Shown one piece after another: positions 52,773 to 62,194 of a stretch of 64,000 nucleotides of DNA. Positions within the stretch are counted from its first letter, which is position 1; each line of letters opens with the position of its first letter. Made by a program: the position numbers and the translations under genes. This DNA is from Candidatus Brocadia pituitae (lineage in GTDB: Bacteria; Planctomycetota; Brocadiia; Brocadiales; Brocadiaceae). The notes beneath the pieces are model-generated. The model made no database searches. It was not told the DNA's origin and saw nothing but the letters and a program-made list of their open reading frames with translations. The stretch lies in contig AP021856.1 of the NCBI GenBank assembly GCA_017347445.1, positions 2,612,613 through 2,676,612 of the forward strand, read 5' to 3'.

Positions 52773-53288
52773 ATGTTTACTATCTTAAATTCAATTTGGC
52801 AGGTGTTTCTCCACACCTTCAGAAAACGTGCAACTTACCAATATCCTGAAAAGAAGGCGCCTCTTTCCGCCAGATGGAGAGGACGCATAATTCTTTCACG
52901 TGATCCTGACGGAGGAGAAAGGTGCGTCGGCTGCTATCTGTGTGCGGCAGTTTGTCCGGTTGATTGTATCTCGCTCCAGGCAACTGAAGATGAAAACGGC
53001 AGGCGTTACCCGGAATTCTTCAGAATAAATTTTTCGCGATGCATTTTTTGCGGCTTCTGCGAAGATGCTTGTCCTACTTATGCAATTCAGCTCATTCCCG
53101 ATTTTGAAATGTCCGAATACAACCGGCAAAATCTTGTTTACGAAAAAGAAGATTTACTAATCAGCGGCGAAGGTAAATACCACGGCTATAATTTTTACCG
53201 TGTCGCAGGTCTGGCAATAAAGGGCAAAGATAAAGGTGAATCAGAACGTGAATCCCCGCCAATTGATGTTAAGAGTTTGCTGCCATAA
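52773..53288 (+). CDS. nuoI: NADH-quinone oxidoreductase subunit I
   Basis: 171 residues, two [4Fe-4S] clusters (N6a, N6b) from [16 protein letters not shown] and [16 protein letters not shown]. The N-terminal amphipathic helix lies along the membrane. The C-terminal ~50 residues ([16 protein letters not shown]...) are a little longer and more charged than average. It carries electrons from NuoG to NuoB. Confidence 0.96.
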   Translation: MFTILNSIWQVFLHTFRKRATYQYPEKKAPLSARWRGRIILSRDPDGGERCVGCYLCAAVCPVDCISLQATEDENGRRYPEFFRINFSRCIFCGFCEDACPTYAIQLIPDFEMSEYNRQNLVYEKEDLLISGEGKYHGYNFYRVAGLAIKGKDKGESERESPPIDVKSLLP

Positions 53289-53319
53289 AGAAGAACAATA
53301 AATATGATCTAATGAATTT

Positions 53320-53874
53320 ATGCTGACTATCTTTTACCTATCGGCAGTAGTTGCAGTTGTTTCTACTATGATGGTTATTACCAGGAAGGAAGCGGTGCAT
53401 GCGCTTCTTTATCTAATAGTATCTCTGCTTGCAATTTCAATAATTTTTTTCGCACTTGGTGCACCGTTTATTGCTGCACTCGAAGTTATTATTTATGCGG
53501 GCGCAATAATGGTTCTTTTTATCTTCGTTGTTATGATGCTCAATCTCGGAAGAGAATCAATTCAACAAGAACGCCAGCTACTGAAACCCCGGATGTGGTT
53601 CGGGCCGGTAATATTAACCCTAATTTTGATTGTCGAATTTATAATACTCTTCAGCAAGATTCGCGGGCAAAACTACCATGCATTGTCAATCAGTCCGAAA
53701 GTGGTCGGTGTTTCCCTGTTCAGCACTTACTTGCTTGGAGTAGAGCTTTCAGCAATGTTATTAATGGCTGGAATCGTCGGCGCTTATTATCTGGGTAAAG
53801 GCAAGAAAAGAATTATGCACAGGTATCTTGCAAATACCGGATCAGATTCCAAAGCGAAAGGGGAAACCAAATGA
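53320..53874 (+). CDS. nuoJ: NADH-quinone oxidoreductase subunit J
   Basis: 184 residues, five membrane helices. The key motif in helix 3 is LEVIIYAGAIMVLFIFVVMML, containing the pi-bulge that rotates during turnover. A hydrophilic tail rich in Lys and Ser ends the protein. Its stop overlaps the nuoK start by 4 nt (ATGA). Confidence 0.95.
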   Translation: MLTIFYLSAVVAVVSTMMVITRKEAVHALLYLIVSLLAISIIFFALGAPFIAALEVIIYAGAIMVLFIFVVMMLNLGRESIQQERQLLKPRMWFGPVILTLILIVEFIILFSKIRGQNYHALSISPKVVGVSLFSTYLLGVELSAMLLMAGIVGAYYLGKGKKRIMHRYLANTGSDSKAKGETK

Positions 53875-54179
53875 CATTTGTACCGTTTGAATCCGGTTTA
53901 ATCCTTGCGGCGGTTCTGTTTTTACTCGGACTGATAGGCGTGCTCGTGAGGAGAAATATTATTTTCATGCTCTTGTCTACTGAGATAATGCTTAATGCAT
54001 CCGGACTTGCTTTTGTAACTGCCAGCGCGCGCTGGATGCAGCCTGAAGGTCAAGTAATGTTTATCTTTATTCTTGCCATGGCTGCAGCGGAAGTATCTGT
54101 CGGGCTTGCTTTGATAATGCAAATTTATCATCAATTTAAAACGCTCGACACCGATACCTTGAATAACATGAAAGGATGA
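53871..54179 (+). CDS. nuoK: NADH-quinone oxidoreductase subunit K
   Basis: 102 residues, three membrane helices, with the two buried glutamates of the proton path: LLSTEIMLNASGLAF and MAAAEVSVGLALIMQIYH. Mrp/MnhC-like ancestry; part of the E-channel between NuoH/J and the antiporter subunits. nuoL starts 1 nt after its stop. Confidence 0.96.
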   Translation: MTFVPFESGLILAAVLFLLGLIGVLVRRNIIFMLLSTEIMLNASGLAFVTASARWMQPEGQVMFIFILAMAAAEVSVGLALIMQIYHQFKTLDTDTLNNMKG

Positions 54180-54180
54180 T

Positions 54181-56061
54181 ATGCTGAATCTCCTTTGGCT
54201 AATACCTGCTTTACCTTTCCTGGGATTTCTTCTGCTGGCAGTGTTCGGCGGAAGAATGAATAAAACGGGTGTTGCTTTTCTTGGGGTCGGTTCGGTCGGT
54301 ATATCTGCACTTCTTACGATACTCATCGGCATCGATTTTATTTCATCTCCGCCTGACGGTTATTCTTTCAATCAAACGCTTTGGGTATGGATGAATATCG
54401 CCGGCTTCAAACCAGGTATTGCTTTTCATCTCGATTCTCTTTCGCTTATCTTCACCTTTGCTATAAGTTTCGTCGGCTTTCTCATCCACATCTATTCCGC
54501 TGAGTTCATGATAGATGACGAAGGTTACTCCAGGTTTTTTGCCTACATGAATTTATTTGTGGCTTTAATGATAACCTTGGTGCTGGCAGACAACTTTCTC
54601 CTGCTTTATTTAGGATGGGAGGGCGTTGGACTGTGCAGCTATCTGCTTATCGGCTTCTGGTATAAAGAACCGGCAAATGTTTACGCCGCCAATAAAGCAT
54701 TCATTGTTACGCGCATCGGCGACACCTCGATGGCAATCGGGCTCTTCCTTCTCGTTTTGCATTTTAATACTTTGGACATCCAAAACATTCTTCAATCGGT
54801 CTCCACGCAATGGGTACGTGGTTCATCGCTCGCAGTATTAACAGCCTTTTTACTTCTCGGTGGCGCACTGGGGAAATCAGCTCAGCTCCCGCTGCAAACA
54901 TGGCTGCCGGATGCAATGGCAGGACCTTCGCCTGTTTCCGCACTTATACATGCTGCTACGATGGTAACCGCAGGGGTTTATTTGATTGCAAGAACTCACA
55001 CACTCTTCGATTTTGCACCGATTGCGCAAAACGCTGTTGCAACAATCGGGGCGTTAACGCTTTTAATTGCCGGATTCAGCGCATTAACTCAAACCGATAT
55101 AAAAAAAGTTCTCGCCTATTCTACCATCAGCCAAATTGGCTACATGTTTCTCGCCCTGGGAGTAGGTGCATGGGCATTAGGTATTTTTCATTTTATGATT
55201 CATGCATTTTTTAAAGCGCTTTTATTCCTTGCTGCCGGCGCAGTTATCAATGCGCTGCATCATGAACACAACATGTTTAAGATGGGTGGGCTTCGAAAGG
55301 AACTCCCTGTAGTCTATTGGACGTTTCTCATTGCATCGGCTTCTCTGGCGGCATTTCCTCTGATTACTGCAGGCTTCTACAGCAAGGATGAAATCATCTG
55401 GTACTCGTGGGCAAGCAATATTGGAAGCCCATGGTTGTGGCTTATTTCCCTGATCGGTGCTTTTATTACTTCTGTTTATACTTTTCGGATGGTGTTTGCA
55501 ATTTTCTTCGGTGAACAAAAAACACCGGTCAGTCAAAAACCAGGCAAGAGAATAAAAATCACTTTAATCGTTCTTGCCGCGCTCTCGGTCTTAGGAGGCT
55601 TTGTTGAACTGCCGGAAACGATGGGAGGCTTTGCGCCGTTTACTCACTTCCTGCACCACACGCTGCCTGCAGTAGCGCTTCGTTCTGAAGAAAGCGGAAT
55701 AGAATTACTGTTTCAGATCATTACCGCGGTGCTGACCCTCGCCGGTATTTATTTGGCGTATCAATTCTATTTCAAGAATGTAAAATTCACAGAAAGGTTT
55801 AAGCAAACCGGGTTATCAAAATTTTTATTTTCTGGCTGCGGATTTGATTGGCTTTATGATCGTGCTTTTATGTATCCTGCGATATTCTTTGCCAGGATTA
55901 ACAGGAACGATTTCATTGACAACATTTATACATTCATTACCTGGTTAAGCACGGCTTTAAATGGAATGTTGATTAAAACTCAGACCGGGCGCATACGCTG
56001 GTATGCAACGGTGATTACTATGGGCGCTGTGATTACTTTAACAATAGTGTTGGTATCATGA
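54181..56061 (+). CDS. nuoL: NADH-quinone oxidoreductase subunit L
   Basis: 626 residues with ~16 membrane helices and the long C-terminal lateral helix region. Antiporter-type motifs: GWEGVGLCSYLLIGFWY (proton Glu), GKSAQLPLQTWLPDAMAGPSPVSALIHAATMVTAGVYL (quoted around the HAATMV motif), and AYSTISQIGYMF. The most distal proton pump of complex I. ATGA overlap with nuoM. Confidence 0.96.
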   Translation: MLNLLWLIPALPFLGFLLLAVFGGRMNKTGVAFLGVGSVGISALLTILIGIDFISSPPDGYSFNQTLWVWMNIAGFKPGIAFHLDSLSLIFTFAISFVGFLIHIYSAEFMIDDEGYSRFFAYMNLFVALMITLVLADNFLLLYLGWEGVGLCSYLLIGFWYKEPANVYAANKAFIVTRIGDTSMAIGLFLLVLHFNTLDIQNILQSVSTQWVRGSSLAVLTAFLLLGGALGKSAQLPLQTWLPDAMAGPSPVSALIHAATMVTAGVYLIARTHTLFDFAPIAQNAVATIGALTLLIAGFSALTQTDIKKVLAYSTISQIGYMFLALGVGAWALGIFHFMIHAFFKALLFLAAGAVINALHHEHNMFKMGGLRKELPVVYWTFLIASASLAAFPLITAGFYSKDEIIWYSWASNIGSPWLWLISLIGAFITSVYTFRMVFAIFFGEQKTPVSQKPGKRIKITLIVLAALSVLGGFVELPETMGGFAPFTHFLHHTLPAVALRSEESGIELLFQIITAVLTLAGIYLAYQFYFKNVKFTERFKQTGLSKFLFSGCGFDWLYDRAFMYPAIFFARINRNDFIDNIYTFITWLSTALNGMLIKTQTGRIRWYATVITMGAVITLTIVLVS

Positions 56062-57680
56062 TATTAGCCTGGTTAATAATCATTATGATGATCGGCGGAT
56101 TGCTTGCATGGCTTGCAGGCAAGTGGAATGTACTTATGTGCAGGTGGATTGCATTAATCACCTTGATTATAGATTTCATCATCATCATTGCAATTTGGGT
56201 TTCGAATCCAGGTAATATTGAAATCTCCCAAAAGCCGGAATGGTTAATTGAATTTACCACAAGCTGGATACCGCAGTTCGGAATTGATTTTCATCTTGCG
56301 CTTGATGGTCTTAACTTAATTTTAGTTTCACTTACCATTTTTCTCGGGATCATTTCAGTAATTACATCGTGGACGGAAATCACTGAACATGCCGGCTTCT
56401 TCCATTTTAATATCTTGTGGATTTTAGCAGGAATAACCGGAGTATTTTTATCTCTAGATTTATTCCTTTTTTATTTCTTCTGGGAAGTGATGCTCATCCC
56501 TATGTACTTTCTCATCGGAATTTGGGGACATGAGAATAGAGTCTATGCCGCATTTAAGTTTCTTATTTTTACGCAGGCAAGCGGCTTGCTTATGTTTCTT
56601 TCCATACTTGCGCTTTATTTCATTCATGGTAAAGCAACCGGTGTTTATACTTTCGATTACCTCCAATTGCTGGGAACTTCTCTGAGCACTTCAGAATCTT
56701 TTATTCTGATGTGCGGATTTTTAATTGCATTTTTAGTGAAGCTGCCTGCGGTTCCGTTCCATCCATGGCTGCCGGATGCTCACACAGAGGCTCCAACAGC
56801 CGGCAGTGTTATTCTCGCTGGTCTGCTGTTGAAGACGGGGGCTTATGGGATACTAAGATATGCTCTTCCGTTATTTCCACAATCTGCAATTGCGGTTTCA
56901 CCGTACGCAATGGTTTTTGGGGCGATAGGGATTTTATACGGCGCAAAGCTTGCATTTGCTCAAACTGATTTTAAAAGATTAGTCGCTTATACAAGCGTGA
57001 GTCACATGGGTTTTATACTCCTTGGCACATTTGCAGGTAATGCGCTCGCGCTTCAGGGCGTTGTCGTGCAGATGCTTGCTCACGGAATAAGTACTGGTGC
57101 GTTGTTTGTTATTGCCGGTTCGATACAGGAAAGAATTCACACAAGAGATATGACTCAGATGGGCGGCTTGTGGCAGGAGGTTCCTGGTATGGCAGGAGCT
57201 GGACTTCTGTTCTCGCTTGCCTCTTTAGGGTTGCCGGGTCTGGGAAATTTCGTTGCTGAGTTTCTCATCCTTGCCGGGTCATATCAAGTGAGTATTGGAC
57301 TGACAATATTTGCGGCGTCTGGATTAATCGCATCCACACTATATTCATTAATGATTATGCAGAAAGTATTTTACGGTAAGAAAAAAAAAGTATGGAATAT
57401 AAAAGATCTTGGCGTAAGAGAAATGATAATGATGGGCGCAATGATTGTGGTGATTGTTTGGCTTGGAGTTTTTCCTCAAACTTTTTTGAATACAGCACGA
57501 TCTTCAGTGAACAACATCCTTCAACATTTTACCTCGCGGAACACCAAAGTCGAAACGGGTTCTGTTGATAAAAATAATTTATTCCAGAAAATAAATTTTA
57601 TCAATATGATCGATGAAAAAAGAAGTAATTCAATGATTTTGACAGGACACGAAAAAATTATTTTGCGCAGAGAACATTAA
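56058..57680 (+). CDS. nuoM: NADH-quinone oxidoreductase subunit M
   Basis: 540 residues, about 14 membrane helices. LFFWEVMLIPMYFLIGIWG-type region with the proton Glu, VPFHPWLPDAHTEAPTAGS, and LVAYTSVSHMGF are the antiporter motifs. The last ~55 residues are a polar extension absent from compact NuoM proteins. It overlaps nuoL by 4 nt; nuoN begins 3 nt after its stop. Confidence 0.96.
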   Translation: MILAWLIIIMMIGGLLAWLAGKWNVLMCRWIALITLIIDFIIIIAIWVSNPGNIEISQKPEWLIEFTTSWIPQFGIDFHLALDGLNLILVSLTIFLGIISVITSWTEITEHAGFFHFNILWILAGITGVFLSLDLFLFYFFWEVMLIPMYFLIGIWGHENRVYAAFKFLIFTQASGLLMFLSILALYFIHGKATGVYTFDYLQLLGTSLSTSESFILMCGFLIAFLVKLPAVPFHPWLPDAHTEAPTAGSVILAGLLLKTGAYGILRYALPLFPQSAIAVSPYAMVFGAIGILYGAKLAFAQTDFKRLVAYTSVSHMGFILLGTFAGNALALQGVVVQMLAHGISTGALFVIAGSIQERIHTRDMTQMGGLWQEVPGMAGAGLLFSLASLGLPGLGNFVAEFLILAGSYQVSIGLTIFAASGLIASTLYSLMIMQKVFYGKKKKVWNIKDLGVREMIMMGAMIVVIVWLGVFPQTFLNTARSSVNNILQHFTSRNTKVETGSVDKNNLFQKINFINMIDEKRSNSMILTGHEKIILRREH

Positions 57681-57682
57681 GT

Positions 57683-59116
57683 ATGACTTCGATTGAATTC
57701 CAGTCTCTAATACCTTTAGTAACGATTGCTGCGGCTTCCATTATCATAATGCTTTCGATAGCGGTGAAACGGAGCCATTTGTTCGTTAATCTTTTCAGCC
57801 TTGTCTCACTCGGTTTAGCTTTTCTATCATTATTCTTTGTGCCCGATACAACACCGGTAATGATTGCCCCCTTAATCATTCTGGATAAATTTTCTTTCTT
57901 CTTTATTGGATTAATTTTTGCTGCAAGTTTTTTCATCATTCTATTTTCATTCAATTATTTTAAGCAGCAGGAGGGCGACAAGGAGGAGTATTATATTTTA
58001 CTTTTGATTGCAACATTCGGTTCTTCTCTGCTTGCTGCCAGCATAAATTTTATGTCCTTCTTCATAAGCCTGGAAATCGTAAGCGTGTCTCTTTATACCT
58101 TAATTTCCTATTTGCGCACGAAGAAAAATGCTCTGGAAGCCAGTGTAAAATATCTGATCCTTGCTACAACCTCTGCTGCATTTTTATTATTCGGAATGGC
58201 GCTCGTCTACGCGGGTTTGGGAACAATGAGGTTTAATGACTTCGCAGTAAGGATTGCAGCTCCGGATACTCATGTTGAGTTAGCCATTGCAGGCTTTTCG
58301 ATGATGATTATCGGGGTAGGCTTTAAGCTGGGAGTAGTGCCTTTTCATTTGTGGACACCGGACGTATATCAGGGTGCGTCTGCACCGGTTACAGGTTTTA
58401 TAGCCTCTGTTTCCAAGGGAGGGATGTTCGCCCTTTTGCTGCGGCTTTTTATATCTATAGATGTTTATCAATATCAAGCTCTCGTTCATACTTTCACTAT
58501 AATTTCCGCTGCATCAATGTTGATTGGAAATCTTCTTGCCATAAGGCAAAATAATGTAAAACGAATTTTGGCTTACTCATCAATCTCTCATCTCGGTTAT
58601 GTGCTCGTCGCATTTTTAGCCGCAGGAAGTATGGCGGTACAAGCCTCTGTTTTTTATTTTGTTGCCTATTTTATTTCTACACTGGGAGCTTTTGGAGTTA
58701 TTACTCTTCTTTCAGTTAAGGAACATGATGCCGAAGATATTGAAGATTATCGCGGTTTGTTCTGGAGCCACCCCGTTGTTGCCGCTGTATTTACTGCAAT
58801 GCTTTTTTCGCTCGCCGGAATTCCTTTGACGGTTGGTTTCATCGGGAATTATTATTTGCTTGCGGCAGGCGTTAATTCATCACTTTGGTTTCTTGTGGTA
58901 ACGATGGTTGTAAGCAGCGTCATCGGTTTATACTATTATTTAAGAATTGTTACCGTGATGTACTCCCTTGCAAAGGAAACAAACGAAAAATTAAGGAGGC
59001 GCACTTTCACTTTCGGCGGCGGCATTGCTTTAACTGTTTTAACATCGTTATTGATTTGGTACGGTTTGTTTCCCAAGGGAATCCTCTTAGTTATCAAGTC
59101 AATTGCCGGTATATAG
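57683..59116 (+). CDS. nuoN: NADH-quinone oxidoreductase subunit N
   Basis: 477 residues, ~14 membrane helices. Helix motifs: FFISLEIVSVSLYTLISYLR (proton Glu), KLGVVPFHLWTPDVYQGASAPVTGF, and RILAYSSISHLGYVLVAF. Third antiporter-like pump, completing the operon in the canonical A-B-CD-E-F-G-H-I-J-K-L-M-N order. A 127-nt gap then precedes the cytochrome-Moco fusion gene on the same strand. Confidence 0.96.
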   Translation: MTSIEFQSLIPLVTIAAASIIIMLSIAVKRSHLFVNLFSLVSLGLAFLSLFFVPDTTPVMIAPLIILDKFSFFFIGLIFAASFFIILFSFNYFKQQEGDKEEYYILLLIATFGSSLLAASINFMSFFISLEIVSVSLYTLISYLRTKKNALEASVKYLILATTSAAFLLFGMALVYAGLGTMRFNDFAVRIAAPDTHVELAIAGFSMMIIGVGFKLGVVPFHLWTPDVYQGASAPVTGFIASVSKGGMFALLLRLFISIDVYQYQALVHTFTIISAASMLIGNLLAIRQNNVKRILAYSSISHLGYVLVAFLAAGSMAVQASVFYFVAYFISTLGAFGVITLLSVKEHDAEDIEDYRGLFWSHPVVAAVFTAMLFSLAGIPLTVGFIGNYYLLAAGVNSSLWFLVVTMVVSSVIGLYYYLRIVTVMYSLAKETNEKLRRRTFTFGGGIALTVLTSLLIWYGLFPKGILLVIKSIAGI

Positions 59117-59243
59117 ACTGAAGAACTGCAAGTGACGAAAGCCAGTAAGATTTTTTTGTTATTATTTGGCATTGACGTAAATGGCAGGACGAAAAAGCAA
59201 TTTCAAAGTATCTCATCATCAATCATAAAATAGGAGGCATACT

Positions 59244-60914
59244 ATGTTCACCCATTTTGACGAAATCGAAAGGTCAGTTCATGCTCCACAGGATAGAAGA
59301 TTGTTTATTGGACTGAAACCTTATGTCTTTGTGGTCATTGGCATTATTTTTTTAACTACTATTGGAGCGGCCTGGGCACAATATTTAGTGTATGGATTAC
59401 CTGAAGATCCGTCATTGACGCTTCTCACCGCCACTGAAGTCAGCGTAAAAGGTTTCCCTTTATGGCTGATCCTTTGTCATTGGATAAACTTTTTCTTTTT
59501 GGTAATCTTGATAAGAAGTGGGCTTTCAATATTATTTGATCATCCCAGACTATATTTTAACAATGGATGCACACCGGGCTCTGAGTGGTTGAAGTTTACG
59601 CCTATACCTGTGCCAAAAGACAAATTATGGACTGCAAAAGATGACGCCCGATATATAAGTCCTCTTATCAGCTTACCCGGATATCGCCATTCGGTGGGCA
59701 TTGCACGTGGCTGGCATTTTATTCATCTGCTATTTTTTATATTGAACGGTATTGTATTTATTGCGCTATTGTTTGCCAGTGGTCAATGGGCAAGAATAAT
59801 ACCTGCTTCATGGCATATTCTACCTGATGCATGGAGTGTGTTTGTGCATTATGCGACTTTCAATATGCCTGTAGAACCCGATGGATTTTATCATTACAAT
59901 GCCCTGCAACAGTTTTCATATTTTGGTGCGATATTCATTTTAGCCCCTCTTGCCATTATTAGTGGTGTGTGCATGTCGCCTGCCATTGAAAACAGGTTTC
60001 ACTGGTTGCCCAAATTATTCATCAACAGACAAGGGGCGAGATCGGTGCATTTTTTAGTGATGCTGGCGTATGTGGCCTATATTGTCATACATGTTACTAT
60101 GGTGGTCAAAACGGGTTTCGTCGGGAACATGAACCACATCACGCTTGGGACCGATAATCCGTCGGGTACAACAGGACTTTATATAGGGGTAGCCATCATT
60201 CTTTTTACGGCTGTTTTTTTTGTGTATGCCCACTGGGCGTCGTGGAACACACCCCGCTGGGTGCAAGGAACAGACGCCTTCATCAATGGCAATCTGTGGC
60301 GATCCACAATAAATAAACTGAAACCACGGTCTTATTTTAAAAAGAAAGATATTTCCCCATTTTTGTGGCCCAATGGCAAACTTCCAACTTCTGAAGTATG
60401 GAAAAAGTTAGCGAAGAACAAATTCAAAGATTACAAACTCAAAATAGGCGGATTAGTCGAAAACCCTGTTGAATTATCGCTTAATGACCTTAAGAACCTG
60501 GGTAAAGAACAGAACATTACTATGCATCACTGCATACAGGGATGGTCGGGCGTGGCAGAATGGGGAGGGGTTCCCTTAAAGACCATAGCAGGCCTGGTCA
60601 AACCATATTCTTCTGCATCTACAGTTGTGTTTTACTCATTTGGAGAAGGATTGTATGGAGGTGTATATTATGACACACATACTCTGGATAATTGCCTAAA
60701 ACCTGAATCAATACTGGCGTGGGAAATGAATTATGAGACACTCTCGGAAGTATATGGCGCTCCTTTAAGACTGCGTGTAGAAAATCAGTTGGGCTACAAG
60801 ATGGTAAAATGGATTGAACGCATTGAATTTGTGGAAACACACAAAACGATAGGCAAGGGCTACGGAGGTAAAAATGAAGATGATGAATACTACGATTTAT
60901 TAGCTGATGTATAA
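59244..60914 (+). CDS. Cytochrome b membrane domain fused to a sulfite-oxidase-type molybdopterin domain
   Basis: 556 residues. Residues ~25-345 hold five to six membrane helices with spaced histidines fitting b-type haem ligation (LCHWINFFF, GWHFIHLLFF, VHFLVMLAYVAYIVIH), like formate dehydrogenase gamma or cytochrome b561 proteins. From ~385 a sulfite oxidase/YedY-type domain follows (LKIGGLVENPVELSLNDL, HHCIQGWSGVAEWGGVPL, RVENQLGYKMVKWIERIEF). Cys430 is in the position of the Mo-binding cysteine. There is no Tat signal, so topology is unclear: a cytoplasmic Moco domain, or export by another route. It resembles YedZ-YedY (MsrQ-MsrP) joined in one chain. The substrate is unknown. GGAGG precedes the ATG. 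Confidence 0.78.
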   Translation: MFTHFDEIERSVHAPQDRRLFIGLKPYVFVVIGIIFLTTIGAAWAQYLVYGLPEDPSLTLLTATEVSVKGFPLWLILCHWINFFFLVILIRSGLSILFDHPRLYFNNGCTPGSEWLKFTPIPVPKDKLWTAKDDARYISPLISLPGYRHSVGIARGWHFIHLLFFILNGIVFIALLFASGQWARIIPASWHILPDAWSVFVHYATFNMPVEPDGFYHYNALQQFSYFGAIFILAPLAIISGVCMSPAIENRFHWLPKLFINRQGARSVHFLVMLAYVAYIVIHVTMVVKTGFVGNMNHITLGTDNPSGTTGLYIGVAIILFTAVFFVYAHWASWNTPRWVQGTDAFINGNLWRSTINKLKPRSYFKKKDISPFLWPNGKLPTSEVWKKLAKNKFKDYKLKIGGLVENPVELSLNDLKNLGKEQNITMHHCIQGWSGVAEWGGVPLKTIAGLVKPYSSASTVVFYSFGEGLYGGVYYDTHTLDNCLKPESILAWEMNYETLSEVYGAPLRLRVENQLGYKMVKWIERIEFVETHKTIGKGYGGKNEDDEYYDLLADV

Positions 60915-60944
60915 CCTGAATCGTGCACAAGTGCAAGATTCAGG
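60915..60944. terminator. Hairpin after the cytochrome-Moco gene, possible bidirectional terminator
   Basis: CCTGAATC (60915-60922) and GATTCAGG (60937-60944) enclose an inner GCAC-AA-GTGC stem, giving a strong two-part hairpin right after the stop codon. There is no T-run on either strand, so intrinsic termination is uncertain. The gap 60945-61132 to the convergent HDOD gene shows nothing else. Confidence 0.4.
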
Positions 60945-61132
60945 CATTAAAATGCGGCCAATGGTGTTGGCTGAACAGTTTAACGCAGAGAAAAATCTCC
61001 ACGGGTGAATTACAATGGAACCCGAAGGGAAAAAAGGTCCTGCGCCCGCAATGACGATAACGCATGTAGGCACTTTCATGAAACGCTATACTACTTCCCA
61101 AATCACCTGTAAATAGAATCTCGGCTACGGCA

Positions 61133-62026
61133 TTAATTCCCAAAGAAGAGGTTAAATGCCGCCGCCTCTTTTTCAATACTTTCTGCAAATGCCTGCTGAA
61201 GTCTGCTCAGGTCAGACTCATCCCATACAATTCCATACAATTGGGCACGTTTGATAATATCAGGATACAGGGTTTCTGTCATAACAGGGTCATCCACGCC
61301 ACCCGCAGTTTGCATCTCGTAGAGATGGGCAAATATATCAGCTATGTGTACCACTACCGGTAAAAGAGATCTTTTATCTGTTTCCTGAAGTCGATGATGA
61401 AACCCAATAGCTGTCAGTAAGCTTTCCGGAAACAGCCACTTTTTCAGAAGCCTCATTCCAACTTCATCATGAGTCATTCCAACGATCCCTTTCTCTGCTT
61501 CAAAGGCCTTAAATTTCAATTTCAAATGCTTTGTCGTTTCAACCAGCTTAAAAAAATCATGAGGTGACGTAATGTATATAACCAATTTCCCTATGTCGTG
61601 AATGAGACCAGCCACAAAAAATTCATTACTCGCTTTTTTTAGATCGGCAGCGATAACCTTTGCTGCAAGACCGCAAACAAACGAATGTTTCCAAAATTTT
61701 CCAATATCATAATTTCCCATTTTTTCAGCTTTCATAAAACTCTCAAATATAACCGCGGATATAATCAGGTTTCTCACCTCTTTAAAACCCAAAACCGTTA
61801 TAGCGTGCTGCAACGAAGTAACCCTCCTTATTGCACCAAAAAATGGGGAATTGGCCATTTTAAGCAGCTTTGTGGTAAGGGATATATCAGGGGTAACAAC
61901 CTTTGCAAGGTCATCTGCAGAACTGTTTGGATCAGCAGTAATTTCTATAACCTGACACGCCACGTTTGGTAACGTGGGGATAGAATTTATCTTAGAAATG
62001 AGTACAGAAATTTTATCAAAGCTCAT
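61133..62026 (-). CDS. HDOD-domain signalling protein
   Basis: 297 residues. An HDOD domain spans most of the chain: IPTLPNVACQVIEI, DISLTTKLLKMANSPFFGA, SLQHAITVLGFKEVRNLI, and FVAGLIHDIGKLV, where a HD-like motif is present. HDOD proteins act in signal relay, often with cyclic-di-GMP or DNA-damage pathways, and usually lack phosphodiesterase activity. It is downstream of the REC-GGDEF-HD-GYP gene on the same strand (168-nt gap with a small TCCGAA/TTCGGA hairpin near 62098-62114), so the two may share a pathway. AAGGA precedes the start. Confidence 0.88.
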   Translation of the reverse strand: MSFDKISVLISKINSIPTLPNVACQVIEITADPNSSADDLAKVVTPDISLTTKLLKMANSPFFGAIRRVTSLQHAITVLGFKEVRNLIISAVIFESFMKAEKMGNYDIGKFWKHSFVCGLAAKVIAADLKKASNEFFVAGLIHDIGKLVIYITSPHDFFKLVETTKHLKLKFKAFEAEKGIVGMTHDEVGMRLLKKWLFPESLLTAIGFHHRLQETDKRSLLPVVVHIADIFAHLYEMQTAGGVDDPVMTETLYPDIIKRAQLYGIVWDESDLSRLQQAFAESIEKEAAAFNLFFGN

Positions 62027-62194
62027 ATCAATAATTATCCTTTTTTTCCGTGGAGGTCCAAAGCGAATAAACTCCCAGGTTGGGCGAGAATTACCACTCC
62101 GAATTTGTTTCGGAATCTCTTACACCTTACTACTTTTCATATCAGGAGATTCAGAATGACAAAAGGATATGCCCATTCTTCCCTGACAGTCTGT

